A stretch of 38,065 nucleotides of DNA from an uncultured Prochlorococcus sp. (GCA_902564695.1 CACFCB010000013.1:1-38065); one strand, 5' to 3'; positions 14,344-21,797 are shown, counted from the stretch's first letter. The notes: a model not told the origin generated them from the letters alone. Numbers and translations: made by a program.

Positions 14344-14592
14344 ATGAAAAATTTTCTAATCAAATTATTTTTATTCGCATTCATTGTTTTCTCTGGATTA
14401 AATAGCGCTGAGGCTGTAATACAAGGCTGGGTTCCACCAGAGGATTATGGAGAAGGTGACTCATATGAAATGGGAATGGAATCCGAAGAAGAAGAAGCCG
14501 AAGGAATGGATTCACAAACCAAAGAGTTGAGTATGGAGGATATTTTTGGGGATGAACAAGTTTTTCCTTTTCCACCTGGTCTAGGCAATTAA
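14344..14592 (+). CDS. Small secreted protein, FPF-x-PG-x-G family (member 2)
   Basis: 82 residues: a signal peptide (MKNFLIKLFLFAFIVFSG...) ending at AEA, then a strongly acidic middle (a run of Glu near residues 48-54) and the ending FGDEQVFPFPPGLGN. The signal, acidic centre and terminal motif match 5376-5636. Isoelectric point would be very low. Likely periplasmic or lumenal. Unknown function. Confidence 0.65.
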   Translation: MKNFLIKLFLFAFIVFSGLNSAEAVIQGWVPPEDYGEGDSYEMGMESEEEEAEGMDSQTKELSMEDIFGDEQVFPFPPGLGN

Positions 14593-14662
14593 TCAAAAAG
14601 CAAACATTCGCTTTAGTAAGGTAGATACAGATAACTATCTAACATTTAAGTTTGTTGAACTA

Positions 14663-15073
14663 ATGGCAGCAAGAAAAAAAGAGTCAGACCCTCTAGATAA
14701 CTTATCCAGTCAAGAGATAGAGGAAATTGTCAGATCAAACGAAATCTTAGATCAAGAAAATGAAAGACTAATCAGAGAAGAAGAAATAGAGGCACAAAGA
14801 TTCTCGAAGACAAAATCTACAAAAAGATTGCTTAGACGATTAAGAAGATCTCCACTTGAAGTGATAAATCGATTACTATTTTTTGTATTCATTGGTAGTT
14901 TTATATTCTCTTTTGTCTCTGTTTACTCAATAAATAAATTATGGTTTATCTTTTATGTGATCAGTGCCTTCTCATGTGTTTTATACACACCAAACAGACA
15001 AGCCCTAAAGGAACTAATTGCAGCATGGCCCAATATCGAAGATCTTTTAAAAAAAAAAAGTCTATGGAAATAA
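14663..15073 (+). CDS. 136-residue coiled-coil membrane protein
   Basis: The N-terminal half is a highly charged helix (about residues 15-65: QEIEEIVRSNEILDQENERL and onward, then a basic RRLRRSP segment). Two hydrophobic segments follow (LLFFVFIGSFIFSFVSVYSI and LWFIFYVISAFSCVLY), then an amphipathic end (RQALKELIAAWPNIEDLLKK). The likely layout is a cytoplasmic coiled coil and a two-helix hairpin in the membrane. No known family. Confidence 0.65.
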   Translation: MAARKKESDPLDNLSSQEIEEIVRSNEILDQENERLIREEEIEAQRFSKTKSTKRLLRRLRRSPLEVINRLLFFVFIGSFIFSFVSVYSINKLWFIFYVISAFSCVLYTPNRQALKELIAAWPNIEDLLKKKSLWK

Positions 15074-15161
15074 ATTATTGAGACTTATAGGCCATTAATT
15101 TGAATATTATTTTTTTGAGGTAAGTCTGATCTATCCTAAATTCATTATTGATTAAAAGGTA

Positions 15162-15503
15162 ATGGATAAAAAAGGAGCCAAAGGGTACTGGATCTCAACA
15201 GCAAAAGTTATTAATCAAGAATTATTTGATGAATATGTCGAAAAGGTTGGGCCATGGCTCAAAGAGAATGGTGGTGAGGTATTTGCGAAAGATACAGACC
15301 CAATGGGAAAAGAAAAAACCGAAGATTCAAACCTAGCGGTCATTTGTGAATTTCCATCTATGCGAATAGCTGTAGAGGCATATGAGTCCAATGAATATCA
15401 AGAGCTAAGTAAGCTACGTAAAGCAGCCACCGTGAATGCAACGTTCACAATTATGGAAGGAATGGACCAGGCAACAAAACTTAGAAGAGCAATGGGAATG
15501 TAG
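15162..15503 (+). CDS. DUF1330 domain protein
   Basis: 113 residues with a single ferredoxin-like (dimeric alpha+beta barrel) domain of the DUF1330 type: KGYWISTAKVINQELFDEYV at the start, PWLKENGGEVFAKD, LAVICEFPSMRIAVEAYESN, and EYQELSKLRKAATVNATFTI. The order 'strand - helix around Y-x-x-x-V - GG - EFPS - A-x-x-W/Y' is that of the family. No enzyme activity is established for it. A closed cytoplasmic protein without signal peptide. Stands alone before the LOG gene. Confidence 0.8.
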   Translation: MDKKGAKGYWISTAKVINQELFDEYVEKVGPWLKENGGEVFAKDTDPMGKEKTEDSNLAVICEFPSMRIAVEAYESNEYQELSKLRKAATVNATFTIMEGMDQATKLRRAMGM

Positions 15504-15595
15504 AAGATGGCATCAGCTACTTCACCATTCATTTCATATGGATGTATGAATTGATCTGATTCATTACCACATTAAAACTCAAGGAGGCATATTCT

Positions 15596-16444
15596 GTGAA
15601 TATACAAAATAGAAGCGACGATCTAGAACTAGTCAACAAAAATCTCGAATTAATTATAAGTTCAAGTAACTACCAATTGGCCCATGAAGATAAAGAGTTA
15701 CTCAATAGTGATGAAATGAGAGGAGTGCGAATGCTTCTAGAAATTAATAAACCGGAAAAAATCTTAGAACAACAGAATATTTTATCAACAATCATCGTCT
15801 TTGGAGGTGCAAATCTATCGAATAAAAGCTCTATAGATCACAGAATTGAACTAGCCAAGAAGTCTCTTACCAAAGATCCAAACTCATCAACTCTAGAGAG
15901 AGAAATAATACGACTAAAGAATTTACAGACGATATCTCACTACTACGATTCAGCCAGAGAATTCGCAAAGATTGTCTCCAGACAAAACCAAAAAGAACAC
16001 TGCAATTCACATGTAATTGTTACAGGTGGAGGTCCGGGGATCATGGAGGCTGCGAATCGAGGTGCTTTTGATGCCGATTGTAAATCCATAGGATTAAACA
16101 TAAGTCTCCCTAACGAACAACATCCCAATTCATATATCACGCCAGGGCTATGCTTCAAATTTAACTATTTCGCATTAAGAAAATTTCATTTTGTAATGAG
16201 ATCAGTTGCAGCAGTGTTTTTTCCAGGAGGGTTTGGAACATTGGATGAACTGTTCGAATTACTCACTCTTCGGCAAACAGGAATGAAAACACGAATTCCA
16301 ATTATTCTATTTGGTCGAGATTATTGGACGAAAGTAATCAACTTTCAGTTCCTTTCAGACCATGGACTTATCTCAGATGAACATATGAATCTCTTTCAAT
16401 ACGCCAATAGTGCTTCAGAAGCATGGGACATTATCAAACAATAG
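15596..16444 (+). CDS. LOG family protein (nucleoside-monophosphate phosphoribohydrolase)
   Basis: 282 residues, Rossmann-type LOG (TIGR00730-related) protein, formerly called lysine decarboxylase-like. Seen: GGGPGIMEAANRGAFDADC (residues 144-162) and FPGGFGTLDELFELLTLRQTG (from 209), the two signatures that form the nucleotide and catalytic site. Members hydrolyse cytokinin riboside 5'-monophosphates or other NMPs to base plus ribose 5-phosphate. The N-terminal 60 residues are an extension typical of longer LOG proteins. The start is GTG, chosen because AAGGAGG lies 8 bases upstream. The next gene follows after 15 bases. Confidence 0.85.
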   Translation: MNIQNRSDDLELVNKNLELIISSSNYQLAHEDKELLNSDEMRGVRMLLEINKPEKILEQQNILSTIIVFGGANLSNKSSIDHRIELAKKSLTKDPNSSTLEREIIRLKNLQTISHYYDSAREFAKIVSRQNQKEHCNSHVIVTGGGPGIMEAANRGAFDADCKSIGLNISLPNEQHPNSYITPGLCFKFNYFALRKFHFVMRSVAAVFFPGGFGTLDELFELLTLRQTGMKTRIPIILFGRDYWTKVINFQFLSDHGLISDEHMNLFQYANSASEAWDIIKQ

Positions 16445-16459
16445 ACGTATCATCAGATA

Positions 16460-16741
16460 ATGGATTGGAAAACATCACTAGATTGGTATTGTTCAGGCAA
16501 CATTCTCGAGAAAGAGGATATTGAGCTTTTAGAAAAACATTATCAACAGGTAATCAATGAAATCGATACCAATCTCTCCCTTGAACTAGCTCCAAAACAT
16601 ATTTGTAATCAAACAAATATTCCAGAGGGAAGTTCTTGGCTTACAGCAGTAGCAGTTGTACTTGATAGATTAAATCCTGTTAAGACTGGGAATTCAAGAA
16701 ATTTAATCGTAGATGGACTAAGAAGGAAGCAAAGCAGTTAA
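16460..16741 (+). CDS. 93-aa helical protein, three-member family (member 1)
   Basis: No known domain. It aligns with the product at 19547-19843 and with a broken copy at 27978-28279: a conserved Tyr at residue 10, a helix with ELLEKHYQ, then ELAPKHICNQ, EGSSWLTAVAVVLDRLNPVK and a final helix. The block 'C/K-I-C ... S-x-L/I-D-x-L/I-x-P' is shared by all three. Soluble, helical, about 95 residues. Its 3' end overlaps the convergent MAPEG gene by 24 bases. Probably co-transcribed with the LOG gene. Confidence 0.65.
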   Translation: MDWKTSLDWYCSGNILEKEDIELLEKHYQQVINEIDTNLSLELAPKHICNQTNIPEGSSWLTAVAVVLDRLNPVKTGNSRNLIVDGLRRKQSS

Positions 16742-17128
16742 GCCCTCTTTATACAAAATAGTTGAACATAAAAGACCCGATGCCCAACAAAGTCCTCTAG
16801 CAGGAGGTATATCACCAACATAAGCACCTATATATATAAACCTCACGAATGGGTGAACCCATGCAGCTATAACTGCCACAGGAGAGACAACACCAGCAAA
16901 AAGACATAGTAAACACGCAGGAGCGTGAAGAGTTATGCTCTCCCAGCAATTTTGATGACACCAAAAAGCTCTTTTGCCAAAATCAGAAAGCTCATCAAAC
17001 AAAGCTCTCGGAGCACTCATATTCTCGGGCGAATATCCAGCTTTGACTCGTCCATAAGTTAGTGGCCCAATTGAAAGCAAAACAACAACGGCTGACAGGC
17101 AAAGGCTCCAAGCAAAAGCTGATTCCAT
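16718..17128 (-). CDS. MAPEG family membrane protein
   Basis: 136 residues, four hydrophobic segments, as in MAPEG proteins (membrane-associated proteins in eicosanoid and glutathione metabolism). Seen: a first helix with SLCLSAVVVLLSIG, RVKAGYSPENMSAPRALFDE, then RAFWCHQNCWESITLHAPAC where Glu and the preceding residues match the family signature, and AWVHPFVRFIYIGAYVGDIP near the third helix. Bacterial members often have glutathione transferase or peroxidase activity, but the substrate here cannot be predicted. Convergent overlap with the upstream plus-strand gene. Confidence 0.85.
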   Translation of the reverse strand: MESAFAWSLCLSAVVVLLSIGPLTYGRVKAGYSPENMSAPRALFDELSDFGKRAFWCHQNCWESITLHAPACLLCLFAGVVSPVAVIAAWVHPFVRFIYIGAYVGDIPPARGLCWASGLLCSTILYKEGLTALLPS

Positions 17129-17336
17129 GGAAGAAATAATAGTAATGCGAGCCTAAGTGAGTCAGTGTCTAAATGAGGATTAAAAGTTGGGTTTAAATTG
17201 ATAACCCAAAAGTTCATTCAAATAAAGTTTTCAAAAAAAAGATAAAAACACAATATTTAGTTCATAAGCTTGTTATTGTCTGGAAGTCATAAAGAGTTCT
17301 GCTCGACAAATCATCCATTTTTTAAGTAATCCAACC

Positions 17337-17501
17337 ATGAACTGGGATTCTGCAAAACAACATTGTATGGATAGAAACTGGCAATGGACATTGGAATTAA
17401 TCAATCAAGCTCAAAAGGAAATGGAAGATTTAGAGACGAAACTAAAAAAATGTGAGGATCAACAAAAAGCTAATCGCTTATATAACGCCTGTAATTACTA
17501 A
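17337..17501 (+). CDS. 54-residue coiled-coil protein
   Basis: Starts MNWDSAKQHCMDRNWQWTLE and continues as a heptad helix (AQKEMEDLETKLKKCEDQQK) with two further Cys. Soluble. Eight bases separate it from the next small gene, so they may share a transcript. Unknown function. Confidence 0.5.
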   Translation: MNWDSAKQHCMDRNWQWTLELINQAQKEMEDLETKLKKCEDQQKANRLYNACNY

Positions 17502-17509
17502 TGTAAGAG

Positions 17510-17707
17510 ATGAGCGCAACAATAGTCCCATTAGGTTCACTTGCATTTGTTTTTGCTGTGATTTCAATCCTTGTCTTCCTTAGGAAAGCAATAATTGCAA
17601 GACAAGGTGATGAGTCTTTAAAAAATAAAATGGAGGCAAAAAGAAATGAAAAGACAGTATCTCTTGAAGAACAAAAAAAACGTTTAGAACTTCTGCTTAA
17701 AAAATAA
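17510..17707 (+). CDS. 65-residue membrane-anchored coiled coil
   Basis: An N-terminal helix (GSLAFVFAVISILVFLRKAI) is followed by a highly charged coiled coil ending in KKRLELLLKK. This one-helix-plus-coil layout is seen again at 27757-27948. Unknown function. Confidence 0.55.
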   Translation: MSATIVPLGSLAFVFAVISILVFLRKAIIARQGDESLKNKMEAKRNEKTVSLEEQKKRLELLLKK

Positions 17708-17719
17708 GAATGTAGCTAA

Positions 17720-17980
17720 TTACAAATTATTTTCACTTATTTTACCAATTCTTTTGATTGGATTAGATCCATCTCTATGATTTGCTGGATCAAATGGAAA
17801 ATTTGTATCTGGCCCTAAAAGGTCATCAATACTTTTTGGATCCATTGAACTTTGATCATTTTCAATATCAACATCCCTGCTCATTAAAACAGATTGAGCT
17901 TCAACTGACTGGAAGCAAACACTAATTATTAAAAACAAGGAAAGAAATAGTCCAAACCAAGTTTTTATAACAATTTTCAT
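17720..17980 (-). CDS. Small secreted protein, FPF family (member 3)
   Basis: 86 residues, with signal peptide MKIVIKTWFGLFLSLFLIIS... ending at VEA, an acidic Ser/Asp-rich middle, then DLLGPDTNFPFDPANHRDGS and a 17-residue basic end. LGPDTNFPFDP corresponds to LGDDQTFPFIP and FGDEQVFPFPP of the other members, but here the PG-x-G part is altered and a tail follows. Convergent with the anchored coiled-coil gene. Confidence 0.6.
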   Translation of the reverse strand: MKIVIKTWFGLFLSLFLIISVCFQSVEAQSVLMSRDVDIENDQSSMDPKSIDDLLGPDTNFPFDPANHRDGSNPIKRIGKISENNL

Positions 17981-18042
17981 TGAGAAGTAAAAGATTAACT
18001 ATTTGCTCAAGGAAAGTCTATTTCCTTATGTCTTATAAATTA

Positions 18043-18204
18043 CTAGTCCTCAAAAATAAGACATGCAGGTGAGGAAGGATTTAAAGCACACTCTCTCTCC
18101 CAGTATGAAGCGATCACTGTCATCCCTCTTTTGACTGCCTCATGTTTTCTACCTATGTCACCCATATTTTCTCTGGGGACACTAAATGAAGTTTGAAGTT
18201 TCAT
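18043..18204 (-). CDS. 53-aa protein with CP12-like C-terminal tail
   Basis: The C terminus CALNPSSPACLIFED has the C-x8-C spacing, the Pro placing and the acidic end of CP12, the intrinsically disordered protein whose C-terminal disulfide loop binds GAPDH in the Calvin cycle. The middle CP12 core and the N-terminal Cys pair are absent; the first 38 residues are unrelated (KLQTSFSVPRENMGDIGRKH...). Either a CP12-tail mini-protein or convergence; only biochemical data can say. Confidence 0.5.
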   Translation of the reverse strand: MKLQTSFSVPRENMGDIGRKHEAVKRGMTVIASYWERECALNPSSPACLIFED

Positions 18205-18476
18205 AGTTTACCTCTTCAATTATTATCGGTATAAACGATCAATAAGCATTATTGCAAGTGCATTTATCCTTATCTTTCTTTTAAATTATATTATAGGCAT
18301 AGATATCAAATGGATTTAGAAAAGCCTTATTAAAGTTAGGAAACAGTCTCCTTCTCATAAAAGTGGAGGAATTAAAAAACATTCTTCAGACCAACTAAAA
18401 GCTAATTCTTATTAAGAGCACCCTTAACCTATGTAGGAGTCAAAGCCTTAAAGTCATCTTTTAATTCATTTTAACG

Positions 18477-18668
18477 TTAATCAAGAAACTTAATACGAGT
18501 AAGATAATTCTCTTCTAGTCTCTTTTTGGGTTCTTCGATGTTGTCGAGTTCTTCTTGACGTTGATTATGCTTAAGCTCTTTATGCTGGCTATCAGAAATA
18601 ACATATACAGTTCTGGTAGGAGCAATTAAAGAACCAGAGAAAAAAGTGTCGAAGAGTGAAGTGTACAT
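18477..18668 (-). CDS. 63-residue hypothetical protein
   Basis: A mildly hydrophobic start (MYTSLFDTFFSGSLIAPTRT), then a charged helix rich in Gln, Glu and Lys (KELKHNQRQEELDNIEEPKK). The spacers on each side (18205-18476 and 18669-18721) show no gene. Unknown function. Confidence 0.45.
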   Translation of the reverse strand: MYTSLFDTFFSGSLIAPTRTVYVISDSQHKELKHNQRQEELDNIEEPKKRLEENYLTRIKFLD

Positions 18669-18721
18669 AACTTTTCTTTCGGAGCACGCAACTACTCTGT
18701 TCTAAATTAATTTAGTTAGAG

Positions 18722-18805
18722 ATGATGTATACCGTAGAAACTGATTCGGTAACTAGAACTTACTTCGGTTGCTACTACTATAAAGTCAGCCTTACCGACC
18801 TCTAA
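18722..18805 (+). CDS. Possible 27-residue peptide
   Basis: ATG frame rich in Thr, Val and Tyr (TDSVTRTYFGCYYYKVSLTD). No clear ribosome-binding site. Listed only because its composition is protein-like. Confidence 0.2.
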   Translation: MMYTVETDSVTRTYFGCYYYKVSLTDL

Positions 18806-18844
18806 ACTTTTTCAGAAACGTCTCTTAAAAGAGACAACAAAATA

Positions 18845-19003
18845 ATGGCTACATTTTTACTCTTACTTGGCATCCTTGTGATATTTATTTCATGGAAATT
18901 CTACAATGACTGGGCATCTGGTCTGGCAGGATTTATTTATGGAGGCATATTATTTTGGAGTATCAAATTATTTATTCAACTTATCAAAGCTTTATTTACT
19001 TAA
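18845..19003 (+). CDS. 52-residue two-helix membrane protein
   Basis: Two hydrophobic stretches (TFLLLLGILVIFISWKFY and GFIYGGILFWSIKLFIQLI) around NDWASGLA. Clean ATG, no charged tail. Unknown function. Confidence 0.5.
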   Translation: MATFLLLLGILVIFISWKFYNDWASGLAGFIYGGILFWSIKLFIQLIKALFT

Positions 19004-19023
19004 AAAATGATGTCTCTTAAAAA

Positions 19024-19179
19024 TCATATGAAACTACTGAAACCATGTTTTAACCCCCAAAAAATAGTTACCAAAAGAGCTGACAACGGTAGAGCAATTG
19101 CGAGTGTAATATTGATTGTACTGAAAATCTTACCAACTCCATTACTAGAATCTTTAGAAGGATCTACGATAAGTGGCAT
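19024..19179 (-). CDS. 51-residue single-helix membrane protein
   Basis: A polar start (MPLIVDPSKDSSNGVGKIFS), one helix (ITLAIALPLSALLVTIFWGL) and a short end. A 61-codon frame on the opposite strand overlaps it entirely; I prefer the minus-strand reading because it has a normal membrane-protein pattern. Confidence 0.4.
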   Translation of the reverse strand: MPLIVDPSKDSSNGVGKIFSTINITLAIALPLSALLVTIFWGLKHGFSSFI

Positions 19180-19259
19180 GACGCATCCGTAATTTTTTAT
19201 ATTTATAGGCGCAAATTACATTCCATTGGTTAGATTGTCGTAAATATCGAGAAAATCTC

Positions 19260-19475
19260 ATGTATTTATTAGGTCTAGGACTATTAGTTTTAAGTACCTG
19301 GTACCTGATGAAGCTATACACAAATTTCAATAACGATCCAATAGCAAAGAAAGAAATCAATAATGCATGGCAAGAAGCTAAGAAGGAAGCAAAAGGTAAA
19401 AATCCTTTTGCTCCAGGAAGGATTAAAGAAGCTCTCAATTCATATAAAGCTGATATGAATAAAGAAGATAACTAA
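19260..19475 (+). CDS. 71-residue signal-anchored small protein
   Basis: An N-terminal helix (MYLLGLGLLVLSTWYLMKLY) followed by a soluble basic-acidic part (NFNNDPIAKKEINNAWQEAK...) with PFAPGRIKEALNSYKADM. Unknown function. Confidence 0.55.
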   Translation: MYLLGLGLLVLSTWYLMKLYTNFNNDPIAKKEINNAWQEAKKEAKGKNPFAPGRIKEALNSYKADMNKEDN

Positions 19476-19546
19476 AAGATAAAAAAATCCATAGAGTTCA
19501 TAATCTTACAAGAAAGTGATTAAATTAAACTTTTACTGATTTCCTA

Positions 19547-19843
19547 GTGACGCCGTCATTAGTTTTAATGGATTACGTAGACAGAAAGACATTGAATAAT
19601 GAACAAATAGAATATCTTGAGCAAGTTTTAAAAGCATCAATTCAGAAATTAAAATTCACTGGTATTGAACCTGTTACTGCCAATAATAAAATATGTGATG
19701 CAGCTCTCATTTCCCAGGGTTCATATGAAATAAGTTGTATTGCTTCCATACTTGATATGCTTCAGCCAACAAAAACAATCATGGAACGTAAAACGAAAGT
19801 ATTCAACGCTCTATGCAATGCAGGGTTAATAGTTACTGATTAA
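19547..19843 (+). CDS. 98-aa helical protein, three-member family (member 2)
   Basis: The GTG start is chosen because from it the first 28 residues align without gap to the product at 16460-16741 (Tyr10 and Leu16 coincide; EQIEYLEQVL against EDIELLEKHY). Then NNKICDAAL, GSYEISCIASILDMLQPTKT and a final helix. Soluble. No known domain. Confidence 0.6.
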   Translation: MTPSLVLMDYVDRKTLNNEQIEYLEQVLKASIQKLKFTGIEPVTANNKICDAALISQGSYEISCIASILDMLQPTKTIMERKTKVFNALCNAGLIVTD

Positions 19844-19906
19844 ATACATCTGCACAACTTAACCGACATTTCAAAACAAATATTATCAAAAATCTAAAAG
19901 GAAATA

Positions 19907-19949
19907 CTAGTGAGAGGCATTGAACCTCTCATGCCGCCTAACGGTCTAG
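19907..19949 (-). ncRNA. Conserved 3' RNA fold after histone-like gene 1
   Basis: Within 43 bases, starting 7 bases after the stop, are an outer CTAG/CTAG pairing, hairpin GAGAGG-N7-CCTCTC, and small hairpin CCG-N5-CGG. The region after the second histone-like gene (30380-30426) has the same arrangement with GAAAGG-N7-CCTTTC: a compensated base-pair change. It may act as terminator or 3' stabilising element. Confidence 0.55.
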
Positions 19950-19956
19950 AGAATCT

Positions 19957-20475
19957 TTATTTGGCTTCTTCAGTTGCTTTTCTGGCTTTGCGTGCACGTC
20001 TAGCAGGTCTACCAGCACTTTGTTTGACAACCGCAGGAACCTCAGATTTAGCTTTAGGTGAAGACTTTTTAGCTACAGGCTTTTTAGCTACTGCTTTCTT
20101 AGATGTTGCCTTTTTAGCAACTGTTTTTTGGGCAGATGCTTTTTTAGCAGTAGATTTCTTAACTGCAGCAGCTTTTGGAACAGCGCCTTTGCGTGTGCGA
20201 TGAGAAAGAATTAAAGCCCATTCATCAGCGCTAATATTAGCTGGCTTATTTCCATGAACTTCAGAAACTTTAGCGGCTTTTTCGATATCTTTAATTAAGT
20301 TTTTCCAAGAAGCAGCGTAACGCTTATCAGACTGAGATTTTGCTCCACTTTCAACAAGGGTTTCAACGACTTGAGAAGCAGTAACCTTTTTACGACGTCT
20401 GTTAAAAATCTCTTTTTGCAAGGTAGCGATCAAGGCATCACCTTTAGCGCTAACTTTGATGGATAACTGAGACAT
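19957..20475 (-). CDS. Histone H1-like DNA-binding protein, paralog 1
   Basis: 172 residues. The first 97 form a conserved domain (MSQLSIKVSAKG, NRRRKKVTASQVVETLVESG, DKRYAASWKNLIKDIEKAAK, ISADEWALILSHRTRKG). Then comes a low-complexity Lys/Ala/Pro tail of repeated AKK units like the C-terminal domain of histone H1, and the end GRPARRARK. The N-domain differs from paralog 2 (30434-31021) at only 4 of 97 positions, whereas the tails differ in length and order. Probably a nucleoid- or RNA-binding protein. Its exact target is unknown. Confidence 0.75.
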   Translation of the reverse strand: MSQLSIKVSAKGDALIATLQKEIFNRRRKKVTASQVVETLVESGAKSQSDKRYAASWKNLIKDIEKAAKVSEVHGNKPANISADEWALILSHRTRKGAVPKAAAVKKSTAKKASAQKTVAKKATSKKAVAKKPVAKKSSPKAKSEVPAVVKQSAGRPARRARKARKATEEAK

Positions 20476-20689
20476 AACTCAATAAATACTTTCTTAATAC
20501 ATCTATCATATATAAGGTATGTAGTTCAATAGTCAATGGTTAATCGACTACTAAATTTTCATATATCTAGAATTATCGACTTAAAGTGACGCGTTAAAAT
20601 GATTATATTTTCTCGATAATAATTAGATCTTAGCTAAAGATACATAGAAAATGAAAAAAAAATCAAATACTAATGTAAATAAAAGATAG

Positions 20690-20929
20690 TTAATAAAGCA
20701 GAAAATGCTGACATACTGAGCAAAAATTGCATGAGAATCGTATAAAAAATTGATCTATCAGCCACTCAGGCAACCTTTGGACAATTAAGAATTTTTTCTC
20801 GTTTACGAATCCAAAAATGACAACATGAAATCCAATGATAACTATAGGGAATAAGACGACAATGCACATACAGGCAAGATTTATTATGAGTTGTTTATCG
20901 TTGCAATAATTGAAATGTCGACATGTCAT
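20690..20929 (-). CDS. 79-residue Cys-rich membrane protein
   Basis: MTCRHFNYCNDKQLIINLAC begins with three Cys, then a helix (MCIVVLFPIVIIGFHVVIFG), a linker with LIVQRLPEWLIDQFF and a Cys-containing end (RFSCNFCSVCQHFLLY). Two C-x2-C-like pairs could bind metal. Reality is moderately supported; the far end may be read-through into non-coding sequence. Confidence 0.4.
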   Translation of the reverse strand: MTCRHFNYCNDKQLIINLACMCIVVLFPIVIIGFHVVIFGFVNEKKFLIVQRLPEWLIDQFFIRFSCNFCSVCQHFLLY

Positions 20930-21316
20930 GCAAACTTGAGATAAACATGATTTTTGAGAAACCCTGACTCAAAGAATTACCAGTATTCTTCTTGATAAAA
21001 GAAACGATTGGTCCAAGTTTCATTGGAGCAAGACGTAGACATTACCCAATACCCATAGATTAAGCAATGGTAGAAACCATTTCCTCAGCCATAAAAAAGA
21101 TACAGGTGAGAATAGAGATTCATTTTATTGTTAGCAGCACATCAGTACTAGCGAAACAAAATAGGTATTGTCATGTCTTATATTTTTAAACATCCAAACA
21201 TCTCTTCTTCTGTGACAGAAGTTGAAAGGATGACAGGGCTAGACTCGAAAAATATTCCTTAAATATAAAGGTAAATAATGAAATCAAACAGATAAGACCT
21301 TTTTGGTGGAACAAAT
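20930..21316. other. Spacer without convincing gene
   Basis: Holds only short open frames, such as 29 codons at 21173-21262 (MSYIFKHPNISSSVTEVERM, continuing for nine residues) and 40 overlapping codons from 21067. Neither has a good ribosome-binding site or recognised relatives. Confidence 0.3.
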
Positions 21317-21342
21317 AAAAAAAGCCCTCATCTCAGGAGAGC
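21317..21342 (-). terminator. Terminator after the minus-strand 16-mer pair
   Basis: Read on the minus strand: GCTCTC-N7-GAGGGC (one G-T pair) then seven T. It holds the same place relative to the two 16-mers as the terminator at 4756-4778 does on the other strand. Confidence 0.65.
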
Positions 21343-21360
21343 AATTTTTATAGGCTGAAG

Positions 21361-21376
21361 GATCCCCATCACCCAG
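21361..21376 (-). repeat. CTGGGTGATGGGGATC element, copy 3
   Basis: Exact 16-mer, minus strand, 18 bases before the terminator. Corresponds in position to copy 2 at 4726-4741. Confidence 0.7.
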
Positions 21377-21443
21377 CTTCCAAAAATAATATCAAATCAA
21401 ACAGATTAGGCAACATCAAAGCACCATATCTTTTATCTCAGGC

Positions 21444-21641
21444 TTAAATAAACACCATCTGTAGGGGGGGGTTGATTTCTGCTAGAAATAGAGTTAGAAA
21501 TAGTATCCCCATCACCCAGACCCGTAGGACACCATACCTAGGGTCTTTTTTATTTAAAAATCTTTTATAAGCAATTTTTTTATTTTTAAACGATATTGGA
21601 GTTGTGGAAAACTTTTCATATTTGAATGAATTTTTTAGCAA
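21444..21641 (-). CDS. 65-aa peptide with DPRYGVLR core
   Basis: TTG start. A Lys/Phe-rich N-terminal half (KNSFKYEKFSTTPISFKNKK) leads into NKKDPRYGVLRVWVMGILFL and a short hydrophobic end. The core is nearly identical to the damaged copy at 4448-4639 and contains the fourth 16-mer (21505-21519). A basic half followed by one hydrophobic segment suggests a membrane-active or membrane-anchored peptide. Unknown family; it could be a fragment of a larger lost protein. Confidence 0.45.
   Translation of the reverse strand: MLKNSFKYEKFSTTPISFKNKKIAYKRFLNKKDPRYGVLRVWVMGILFLTLFLAEINPPLQMVFI
21505..21519 (-). repeat. CTGGGTGATGGGGAT element, copy 4
   Basis: Fifteen of sixteen bases, inside the DPRYGVLR gene, about 144 bases from copy 3. 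Confidence 0.65.
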
Positions 21642-21797
21642 AAAAGTCGAGTCATATCTAAATATTCAGAAAAGTAGCAATTGAAGGAAGAGGCCTAGAA
21701 GTCGTAAGACTTTTTTCAATAAGCCAAATCAAAGAATAATTTTTAACTTAGAATAGGTAGTTTCACAAATTTTCTTACATGTCAAAGATGTTTTGAT

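Noticed and set aside
19154-19438. 94-codon minus-strand frame
   Set aside because: It is antisense to the better supported 71-residue gene at 19260-19475 and reads as an atypical Arg/Tyr/Ser mixture.
19907-19949. tRNA gene at the T-arm-like hairpin
   Set aside because: Only a T-arm-like part is present; there is no D-arm, anticodon arm or acceptor stem, and the same fold recurs after the paralog.
19910-20203. 97-codon plus-strand frame rich in Ala/Phe/Leu
   Set aside because: It is the shadow of the Lys/Ala-rich tail of the histone-like gene on the minus strand; a similar shadow exists at 30585-30866.
4570-21519. CRISPR array made of CTGGGTGATGGGGATC repeats
   Set aside because: Only two copies per locus, 144-156 bases apart, no regular spacers and no cas genes; the nuclease-like remnant alone is not evidence.
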